Assembly (NCBI RefSeq): GCF_000315625.1
Contig: NW_005434569.1
Coordinates: forward strand, 71,327 to 135,326
Length of the DNA stretch: 64,000 nucleotides
Direction: 5' to 3'
DNA from: Guillardia theta CCMP2712
Taxonomy: Eukaryota; Cryptophyceae; Pyrenomonadales; Geminigeraceae
Shown: in pieces, positions 56,539 through 64,000 of the stretch
Numbering within the stretch: the stretch's first letter is position 1
Layout: every line of letters begins with the position of its first letter
The notes under the pieces: generated by a model
Told to the model about the DNA's origin: nothing
Seen by the model: only the letters and a program-made list of their open reading frames with translations
The model's database searches: none
Program-made: the position numbers and the translations under genes

Positions 56539-57089
56539 CTACTGCTCCTTTTGATTCCGCGAGGAGCGAGAGCTGGCCGTAGAAACCTCACGAGAGCTGG
56601 CCGTAGAAACCAGACTGTATGCTAGAATATGAAACTCAAGCATCATTGCAACGCCGCTTCCGACATCACACGGACGGTACGGCCCGGTACCGCCGGGCAT
56701 TGCCGCCGCGTGCCGCTCTGGCTCGGAACTTGAACCGTTGACTCACCGGCGCCGCCCGGCCGTAAGCCTGGGACGGCCCGGTCCGGTCACCAGTGTTGCA
56801 TTACGTCATGATCTTGGATTTTCGGCATTTTCTTCCGGCAGTGGGTTGTCTTCAATCGAGAACAAAAGTAGGGTGGGGTAGTTGTATAAGTATTCTACGT
56901 TTGCTGCTCTGGTACAAATTACATGTTTTTAACAATTTCAAATCGATTTCAAAGCCTCTGAAATCTTCAAATCCCTAGCCCGAGCCATCCACACGCCGCG
57001 CATGTCGCCACTTCAGGCTTGCACGCCGGCACGTCTCCCCATGACCTTGGCACGCAGTACACTGAAAGAGGACCCAGCGTGACGCCATA
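56539..57089. other. GC-rich repeat and AT-rich spacer
   Basis: Holds a tandem duplication of CGAGAGCTGGCCGTAGAAAC (from about 56567 and 56591) and a GC-rich island at about 56655-56800 with CGGCCCGGTACCG-type palindromes. An AT-rich part follows, then two copies of an ACGCCG..CATGTC-type motif (56991-57038). No gene. Confidence 0.55.
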
Positions 57090-58129
57090 ATGGCAGCTGT
57101 CCGCATTCGTTTGCAACGAGCAGCTGCTCAGGCAGGACTGAATGTTCGACGATCGAATGAGATAGAGTTCTCGCGGTTGGAAAGATCAAAGCCTGACCTT
57201 ATAACCCATGGAGTTCCTGAATGTATCAAACAGCCCCTGGCAGTGGAGCGAAGACTCGAGGTGTCAAGTGGTATACAATGGACAGATGAACGTATTCAAA
57301 TATCCTTGAATATTGGTCCAGGGATTGGAATCGTGTACCCAGATGCTGGAAATGGCTCGAGAAGACTTGGAATAGTCAAGCGTGTTGACATTCAAACATC
57401 AATGTTTGAAGTTTATATGCTATATGATCGGAGCCTGCTTAAGAGCGTTGATTCAAATTTGATATCTGAGCATATGCCCAACCACCAAGTATCTCATTTC
57501 ACCCGACAGCTCAAAGACAATCAGTGCCTGCAATCCGTATATTGTGAAACTGTTAAGATCGATGAGGTCCAGGATGTGTTCCAGGTGAAGTACCCAGTAT
57601 ATCAGCTTCCAGATCATGAAAATGATGAGAAGGTGGTATATGTCATTGGTTACATACATTTTTGTTCAGAATACATCGGAAAGCAAAAGTACTGTGAATG
57701 CGCCATTTTTTCAATTTCAAGTCCTCGTGATTTTATTGAGAAAATGATGCGAATGTCAAGTGCTACTGAGAGGTATTTTGTCATACACCAGGATCTTGCT
57801 GCTTTCAAAAATCAGTTGTTCAAATGGTTGGTGGCAAGGGGATCATCGCGAGAGAAGAAGAGGACAAAGCAGTTAGAGTTCTCTTGCGTCGATGTTTCTA
57901 TAAGCAGTACTACCGCATCTTGTCACTTGTTCCGGAGGCTTTACGACCACTTCTGAAGGTAAAACGTCAGCAGACAAGCTACAAGTGGTACATTTGCTGT
58001 GGAGATTCCTACAAGAGCCTGTCCGAAACCTTTGCCAAATCTGAGTCGAGTATATGTAATCTTACCGATGATGCTTGTTTGCAAGAGAAATTCACTGGTC
58101 GTTTCTTTTCATTCAATGCAAGGTCTTGA
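57090..58129 (+). CDS. Unknown 327-aa protein of the putative two-gene element
   Basis: Exon 1 57090-57759 and exon 2 57816-58129 join in frame across a 56-nt intron (GTGCTACTGAG...AAATCAG). Starts MAAVRIRLQRAAAQAGLNVR. A middle part (RLGIVKRVDIQTSMFEVYML and KVVYVIGYIHFCSEYIGKQK) has alternating hydrophobic strands, compatible with a small beta-barrel reader such as BAH, but this is only a guess. The C-terminal part is basic with YKQYYRILSLVPEALRPLLK and paired Cys (WYICCGDSYK). Ends FFSFNARS. The ATG directly follows a TGACGCCATA repeat end. Not recognised. Confidence 0.55.
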
Positions 58130-58281
58130 CGGTTTTGGAGACGTCGAGTGGACGGCTCCCTCGAGATCAGAAAAACAGAAAAACCGGCGAGGTTCTAAGG
58201 TTTGATAGCAGTCCATGCTCAGCCGCGCGGTGGATATGTTGAGACTTAATCTGCTTATGCCATATTTATTAGATTTTGGTC

Positions 58282-61082
58282 TTACACTTGTACATCCTCT
58301 AAATCATTTACAAAATCGCACAAGGCAAATGAGATTGTTAGAGATTCCACCAAGATGTCTATGCCTCTGCCTCTGCTATAATCGTTGTCATATACAACTT
58401 CTTCAGGCTCGTACGGAATTCCGTCGGCAGCGCACTGTGCCTGCTTCTCACGCTGTTCTTTTCTCGTTCGAGTCATATCTTGAATTATACTTTTTCTCCA
58501 CAGCAACCTCCCTAGTTGCTGGCAAACAAAAGTTCAGCCAAAAGTCTATGACAGATGAAATAATGCAATTACCTTGTGTCTCGCCTCCACAGTTTCCATA
58601 CTTGACAGAGATAGGGTGGTCCCAAATTCTTCAATGTGCACTTTGAAGAGTTTTGCAAGGTGACCTTGAGCGATGAAATGAAAATAAACTGCAGAGAACA
58701 TATCTTTGTCTCCTGTCAAAACTGGATATCGAATAGCAAAAGAGTTCAGTCTTTTGGGTAAACTGTCGATCTCCTCCTTGCTCAGTTCATGAAAATGCTT
58801 TTTCGAAAGCGTTTTGTCTATCGAACACCAATTTCGAAAAATATCCTTGCAATACACCTGCTTGTCTGGATCCGTCGGGTACAATACCTCCATCACCCCA
58901 GGCAATACGTTTTCTTGAAACTTGATGCACCGTACCCCATCCAAGTTGGGCATTACATACTCGTCGGTCTTGTATTTGTACTTGATGTTGTGGTTGTCGA
59001 AAACCTTCAAGACTGCGTCCACCTTCGTGGGCCCGTTCTTCTTGGCCACTTTGAAAATCCATCTCAAAAACATCTGGTCAATTCTCATTCTGTTATGAAG
59101 CAGGCAGGCAACAAGCATTCGCAGCACGTCGTCGCCGAAGAACTCAAGCATGTCGGAGTCCCGCGCTTCTGCGTCATTCTGTCTCAAAACCATGACTCGC
59201 TGACCTTGTTCAAGTCTTCCAGAGTCTTTCGTAGTTTCCATCTGATGCACGTCTTCAGAAGTTATTTTTCCATCATTTTCTATTTCTCCATCATTTCCTG
59301 TTACATGCGTACAGCTTTGAATAAATTCTCTCTGTGATGCAGACATGCTTGGATCATTTAGGACCCCGAAGTCTCCCGCATCGATATCTCTTGATTCACA
59401 AAAATCTGCAAGAGATGTTCTTTCGGCGATTGGCTCAATTTTGAAAATACGATGCCTTTCCTTCGTGCTTTCTTTGCAGTATATACAACAGTGTGCATCT
59501 CGTATTCCTGCCAAGGTCAAACTTAGTGAGAGGACAAAACAATGGATGGTCGTACCTTTGATGTTGAAGAGGCCCCAGAGTCCTTTGAGATCAGCCTTCA
59601 CGTGAAACGTAATGGTGATAACCTTCTCAGGATAACTCTCTGCCTCGGTAGTGGTCTTCTCACGTCCACCTAGACAGCTCAGATTCCCATGCTTGTCGGT
59701 GTAGAAATGCAGGCCACCTTGTATGGTTTTTCCATCTTGAGTCTTGTAATTCTTTCTGATTTCCTGAATGCTTTGTTTATATGGGTGAACAATGTTTTTC
59801 TGAATTTTATCTGCAGAGTCTTCGCCGCTCACGACAGCAAACGTTACTAAACATTCTTGATTCTTATTTCGTTTTTCCTGTTTGAACCGATACTCGCGTA
59901 TGATGGGAGTGTCTTCGTTCCAGCGTGCACTTAAGCACAAAGTAACTTCTGTATGAGACGAGTCACTCTGCGCAGATTTTCCCGTCCTGCACCCGTCATA
60001 TGAAATCCAAGCATCAAGGCTATCTGCAGTTGCTATTTCGGGACATTCGGCAATAACTTGCATGTACTTCATTTCCAGGGCGAGTGCAATAGGAACCCCC
60101 TTTCCGTCAGGCAAGTCGATGATAGGAAGCTTCTGTCTAATCAACGACTTCATACTTCTTGCCTTCTTGGAGACCGAATCATAGGATGGGAAAAATCCAG
60201 ACCGTTTACATCCACTCAACTTTGCTTCCGAAGCATTATCTGCATCTTTCTCAAGGCAAGTAGTCGCTTTTCGCATTATCTTGCAAGTCTGTCGTAGCTG
60301 TTTGTCAGTCATCTGCATTTTGAGGCAATCGATAGCCACAGAGTCAACTGTTGGACTTATTGAAGATGCGATCTCGTTCACTGCCCTAAGCACCGAGTGG
60401 TCCTTGCGTGCATTGTCAGTCAAGAAGGGCTTGGTTCCTTGTGCAAATCCTGACAAAAAGGTGGGAAAGAAGAACATGGATGGTTTGCTTGCTATTGTAC
60501 ACATTTCCCCAAAAAGTCTGGCGACGCATGAATCTTTAGCCCCACTAATTTGTTTCAAACATCGCTCAAAAACATCGGAAACAGGTGTGAACTGCTTCCA
60601 CATCTTCGTAAGGCAGCTTCGTTTGGCATCGACCCATTCGGGCTCATCTGGAATCGAGTCAAAAGAATGAAATGCATGTCCTTCTTGCTCCGGGCATACA
60701 CTATGCCAGATAGTGTCGAAATCAACAGTTGGGTCGAAAACTTGGTTTTTCTGCATCAGATCCTTTAAATCGAAATAATCCAGTAGCGCTTTCCCGATGA
60801 CAGACTGTTCTGATAGTAAGAAACCTTCACCACAAGCATCGACGAAGCCTTTCACATCGGGCAACCCATCTTTATCGTAGAATTTTTCCACAGATGCCAA
60901 AACTGCTAGACCATTGTATGAGCCATGCTTGATTCGTATGCGGAGGTCTTTGGCTAGTTTGGGAACATTTTTTTCAAACGCGAACAGCCAGCGAACAGAT
61001 GTTTTCAGGGCATTGATGATGATCTCAAAGGATGAAGTACGAACAGGTGTAGTTGCAAAAATCGACCGATCAACTCGTCCAT
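58282..61082 (-). CDS. Unknown large protein of the putative two-gene element
   Basis: A long frame (stop-free from 61086) with a last intron 58519-58572 (GTAATT...TTTGCCAG) joining VEARHK to QLGRLLWRKS and a charged tail ending FVNDLEDVQV, stop 58282-58284. The main frame has no in-frame ATG in its first 110 codons. An ATG at 61082 (MDELI) with a roughly 100-nt intron to AKDLRIRIKHGSYNGLAV is a possible start, giving about 870-900 aa. Visible features: a CCIYC motif after LSLTLAGIRDAH, LLHNRMRIDQMFLRWIFKVA, YFHFIAQGHLAKLF, and a late EARHK. The overall look (Cys pairs, late HNRMR helix) recalls large eukaryotic transposases, but no catalytic triad could be assigned. Confidence 0.55.
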
Positions 61083-62264
61083 ATCTTCACGGTCCAAAGG
61101 ACGGGCGGCGCCGCGGGCGGTCCAAGGACATGGAGGAGCTGCATGGTTCCCCCTGCCAGAGACAAACTCGGCCCGCTTCAGAGCTCTTGGTGCCGACGAG
61201 CAAGCTTGGGGGGGGTCTTGAGATGCACTCATTGCAAGCATTGTTGTAATCAAAGCATCAGACTTGAAAAAGATAGATCATGTTTCGTGAGACAGGTTGG
61301 TAATACATGTCTACAAGCAAATTGGCGGCAAAATATATACCAGACTGGAGGGCACCCACCCCATGAAATGACCACATCAATTCCTATCACCCCTATCTAG
61401 CACTCAAAGTCTCTGTTATAGGTGTGGGTGGGCATTTGAAATTCGGTGTCAGGGGTAGGTGGGATCCCAAGTTGCTCCCACCACCCACCCTTTGCTGATT
61501 CGAACTTTGTGTTTCTCCACCTACCAATACTCAAGGAGCAGTCCGTTAGTCAAATAGGGGGGTACAAAAGGGAGACACGGGGACTACCCCTGTACTCATC
61601 ACGAATGTGTCTGGTCTGGTCTGAACACGTTCACAGACCACAATTCTGTTTCTCGCCAGGGAGTAACTACCCTACCCTGCAACATCCTTTATTTTCCACC
61701 GGTCCAACTAGACTTCATGAACCCTACCTGTTCTGTGACTATCATGATGGGGTCCCATGATGCGTGAGAGAGTCATGTCCACCCGACACGCCGGCACGTC
61801 GTCCTCTACACCGCCGGCACGTCGTCCTCTACACGCCGGCATGTCGCCAATAGAACACCAGCATGAAGCGGGCCGCCGCTGCGAGCTTGGCGTCATAGTG
61901 ACATGCAAAGAGGTTACAAGCCTTGGTTGCTGAGGAGTGATTTAGGTTGCAACGATAGTGAATGACTGGAACAGCGTTCACATGCCATGGTGAGTATCAT
62001 GCCGGCCTGGCTTCAAGCTCAGCTCCTTTGGAATGATCATCGGATCACTGCCGAACGATTCTTTGTAGCCTGGAATCCTGAGTTGCTTTGGTGAGATGTT
62101 TGTTGAGTTGGAAAGAAGCTGAAGTAGTTGCCAAGCCGCTTCATTGCAAGCACTGAGTTGAGATTTTCACTGGCTATCTGCACTTCATGATTTGAAATTT
62201 CTGTGGCGATGTGCAAGAAGTGGATCAATGTAAACAGTGAATCGGTGTAAACGTGTTAAGATTT
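61083..62264. other. Repeat-rich intergenic region
   Basis: 61350-61740 contains GGGTGGG/CCACCC runs similar in style to 11860-12130. 61785-61848 has the ACACGCCGGCAYGTC cluster. A minus-strand frame at 62228-62037 (HFLHIATEISNHEVQIASEN and so on) has protein-like composition but no supporting start or splice pattern. Confidence 0.45.
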
Positions 62265-62607
62265 TCATTTGTTGCAATCTTTACATGAATGCTGCTGCTC
62301 ATGATTCATCTCATGTCTGACTGTACATGCAGAAAAATTGGCGGTAGGTACGATTGTTGCCAGGCCGCTGTGCTATTTGGAATGCAGGCAGTATGCTGGT
62401 TTGGCTTCTTATGAATGAGACCTTCGAAGCATCGGAGATTGATTTCGATACCTGGAGATAGTGCCAAACATCAACCTTGCCTGCTTTGTGAATCAATATC
62501 ATAGTATGACCCACCCGCTGTACAGAGGCCATTGGCAAAGTCGGGTGGCAGAAGTACATCTCAGTCACGGTATAAATGTCCAACTTCTCATCCGATGATG
62601 ATTCGCA
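62265..62607 (-). CDS. Possible gene fragment, unknown
   Basis: An exon after a CCTAG acceptor reads CESSSDEKLDIYTVTEMYFC and HPTLPMASVQRVGHTMILIH to WHYLQ, where a GTATCG donor and CCAAATAG acceptor join HSGLATIVPTANFSACTVRH, ending CKDCNK at 62265. No start codon is seen, so it may be the 3' part of the gene fragment at 62679-62914 through an alternative intron. Not recognised. Confidence 0.3.
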
Positions 62608-62678
62608 CTAGGATCTCATTGCTAGAATCCCATCGATGCGCTGCTGTCACAATTAAAGTGTGTTCAAATTACAATCTA

Positions 62679-62914
62679 TCAAGATAAACTCCCTGTGATG
62701 ACAAGACACAGTGCCATCAATGCAACGAACTGCAATCAGCAAACGGTAGAACAAGTCACTGAGTGTCAAAGGGCTTGATGCAGCGCAGGCTGCGGTACTA
62801 CCTTCCACATAATTTCGTCATCCTCCTTTCCACCGTCGGTCGGGCTATCTAAATGGCAGAAGCTTGATTCAATCATTACAGGATGGCTACTGCAACAAGA
62901 TTTTTCATCGAAGT
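62679..62914 (-). CDS. 3' end of a membrane-anchored protein gene, cut off by the retrotransposon
   Basis: An exon from about 62914 (acceptor GTGCTGCAG) reads DFDEKSCCSSHPVMIESSFC and SPTDGGKEDDEIMWK. A GTAGTA...GATTGCAG intron leads in frame to FVALMALCLVITGSLS and a stop at 62679-62681, giving a short C-terminal membrane segment. Upstream coding sequence would lie at or beyond 62990, where the LTR begins. Family unknown. Confidence 0.4.
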
Positions 62915-63414
62915 CTGCAGCACTTCATCTGATTCAAGTTGTCACCAATGAAAAAACTGTAGCAATGATTCAGCTTTCATTGGTCTCACTGTCACACGGC
63001 CCGGCCTGCCAGATGTACCTGTCAGAGCTCATAGGAACCGAGCCCGAGTCAGACAAAGGCCTATCAGGATGAAAGGACAGGTGGCTGTCTCGTACTCGTG
63101 TTCGAAGCTGACTTCTCCTGGATGACCCAGGATACTCTACTCCAGTGTGAAGCTGCTGAAAGGACCCCTGTGGAGGCCTTTGTTGCAGCAACCGTGTACC
63201 CGTGGGGGACTTACAAGGTAAACAGAAGGGGTGCGTCTTGTGCAGTACGACCCGTTGGAAACAGCTTGCTGCCATGCAAGGACGGGGTTCTCTTCCCTGC
63301 GAGAGAGCATGGTATCCTCTCGAAGGTCAGAAGGGATGCTTGTCAACTTCCAAGAACAGGACACCCCTCCTTTCTGTAGCCAAGAGACGGCACCCCTGGC
63401 TCATTCCTCGAAGC

Positions 63415-63421
63415 TATAAAA
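63415..63421 (+). promoter_or_regulatory. TATA box of the LTR promoter
   Basis: TATAAAA in the middle of the LTR, about 120 bp before the AATAAA signal. Confidence 0.6.
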
Positions 63422-63535
63422 GGATGAAACTCGTCAGAGCTAGGTGGTCCTCTTCCCCTTTCGTGTGTGTGCCACGATTGTTGAGACGTCTTTGTGTGTA
63501 TCGTCTTGTCTTGTTTTGTGTGTGTGTGTGAAAGA

Positions 63536-63541
63536 AATAAA
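63536..63541 (+). terminator. AATAAA polyadenylation signal in the LTR
   Basis: AATAAA follows a GTGTGTGTGTG run and lies 113 bp before the LTR end, as in typical R regions. Confidence 0.6.
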
Positions 63542-63660
63542 AGAGAGTTAGATCTCCTTCTGTTTCACCGCTTTCCCTCTTAGTAGAGAAATCCAACGTG
63601 AGTTCTTATTGAACTGCGCTTGAAGGTCCACTCGAGAATCTTCGAGGTGTGACATAAAAT

Positions 63661-63671
63661 TGGTAGCAAGG
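63661..63671 (+). promoter_or_regulatory. Candidate tRNA primer binding site
   Basis: TGGTAGCAAGG starts six bases after the LTR end. TGG complements the universal tRNA CCA end, and TGGTAGC is the form used by many elements primed with initiator methionine tRNA. Confidence 0.55.
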
Positions 63672-63759
63672 TTGTGATCGGTGATAGAGATCGATTCTTC
63701 TCTCTTCCCCTCCCTTTCTCCACTGTTCTTCTGCTTCTTCCTACGCTTACGTCGCGTAG

Positions 63760-64000
63760 ATGTCCGGATACAATACTCGACTCGCAGCTCGCATGCTGGA
63801 CGAGAATGCTACGGATACTTTGGAACATGACTGGCAATCTGCTGCCGGCATTGACGACGATCTTCGTCCCGAATCGACCGAGGATCGGTCGCTCCAAAAC
63901 ATGTCTGCCGCGCTGCTGGAGGTTCAGCAGCGGTTGAACGCTCTCGAAGCTCCTGCTTCTTCTGAGGCGGTCCCGCCCGCCGCTCTCAAGCCTGGACCGC
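63760..64000 (+). CDS. Gag-like protein, N-terminal 80 residues (partial)
   Basis: ATG at 63760 opens MSGYNTRLAARMLDENATDT, continuing through an acidic stretch and a helical segment (LQNMSAALLEVQQRLNALEA) into a Pro/Ala-rich region at the window edge without a stop. Position about 100 bp after the primer site and the helical coiled-coil start fit Gag of an LTR retrotransposon; no conserved Gag motif is reached yet. Confidence 0.65.
   Translation, partial: MSGYNTRLAARMLDENATDTLEHDWQSAAGIDDDLRPESTEDRSLQNMSAALLEVQQRLNALEAPASSEAVPPAALKPGP

Larger units (their letters stand above)
56991..61902. mobile_element. Putative two-gene transposable element of unknown class
   Basis: Two convergent genes (57090-58129 + and 58282-61082 -) lie between motif clusters: ACACGCCGCGCATGTCGCC and GCACGCCGGCACGTC at 56991-57038 on the left, and three copies of ACACGCCGGCAYGTCG at 61785-61848 on the right, all in the same orientation. 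TGACGCCA at the left (57080) has its reverse complement at the right (about 61890). Surroundings are GC-rich repeats and other transposons. No transposase signature was recognised with certainty, so the boundaries and the nature of the element are hypotheses. Confidence 0.35.
62990..63654 (+). repeat. 5' LTR, 665 bp
   Basis: Termini TGTCACAC...GTGTGACA form a perfect 8-bp inverted repeat with TG...CA ends. Inside are a TATA box, a (TG)n run at 63517-63530, and an AATAAA signal, the usual U3-R-U5 order. Confidence 0.75.
62990..64000 (+). mobile_element. 5' end of a second LTR retrotransposon (runs off the window)
   Basis: A complete 5' LTR, a candidate primer binding site and the start of a Gag-like frame in the expected order and spacing. 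The class (Ty3 or Copia) cannot be decided without the pol region, which lies outside the window. Confidence 0.75.

Noticed and set aside
57760-57830. Apparent frameshift between the frames 57090-57956 and 57824-58129
   Set aside because: A 56-nt GT-AG intron (57760-57815) joins the two frames cleanly, so no mutation is needed.
56991-61848. ACGCCGGCAYGTC clusters as terminal inverted repeats
   Set aside because: The copies on both sides run in the same direction, so they cannot be simple inverted termini; I keep them only as possible subterminal sites.

Overview
This is nuclear DNA of a flagellated unicellular eukaryote. The genes are broken into many exons by short GT-AG introns, mostly about 43-60 nt. 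There are axonemal genes, LTR retrotransposons and abundant simple repeats, and no bacterial operons. The mix (compact introns, a Zn(II)2Cys6-PAS regulator, a P2X-like channel, a TRP-like channel, cilia genes) fits a cryptophyte alga such as Guillardia theta. That assignment is inference from gene content, not from a database match.

Layout. 1-1949 (+): 3' part of a protein with tandem saposin-B-like domains. 2224-6195 (-): a two-membrane-span P2X-like receptor in about 17 small exons. 6985-9156 (+): secreted or type I membrane protein rich in Y/Q/P/S. 9256-10158 (-): single-exon CDK1/CDC2-type kinase. 10159-12355: intergenic with a GC-rich island. 12356-13760 (+): BTB/T1-domain protein. 13786-about 14415 (-): small membrane protein. 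14416-17712: mostly intergenic, with two weak small genes. 17713-31566 (+): complete 13-exon axonemal dynein heavy chain of about 4,053 aa. 31808-34140 (-): convergent, unrecognised multi-exon gene. 34141-35462: intergenic with a 281-bp element bounded by perfect 24-bp inverted repeats. 35463-37076 (+): Zn2Cys6 + PAS-like regulator. 37222-39798 (-): ankyrin/TRP-like cation channel. 41049-45217 (+): RBBP6/Mpe1-like mRNA 3'-end factor. 45425-46611 (-): SPEF1/CLAMP-like ciliary CH protein. 46612-47441: spacer with a long TCCTC microsatellite.

The right quarter is dominated by mobile DNA. 47442-55946 is a Ty1/Copia element with near-identical LTRs and two intact overlapping reading frames. Next to it are fragments of a CDC7-like kinase, one of them inverted. 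56991-61902 holds two convergent genes of unknown type (57090-58129 + and 58282-61082 -) between clusters of an ACGCCGGCAYGTC motif; this is the best candidate here for an undescribed two-gene transposable element. 62265-62914 (-) holds gene fragments, followed by the 5' end of a second LTR retrotransposon (LTR 62990-63654, gag start 63760) that runs off the window.

Functional links: dynein heavy chain and SPEF1-like protein both belong to motile cilia, and the P2X-like and TRP-like channels are plausible calcium-entry routes. CDK1, RBBP6-like and the Zn2Cys6 protein are cell-cycle, RNA-processing and transcription functions. Coordinates of multi-exon genes are my own splice reconstructions from sequence; no transcript data were available.
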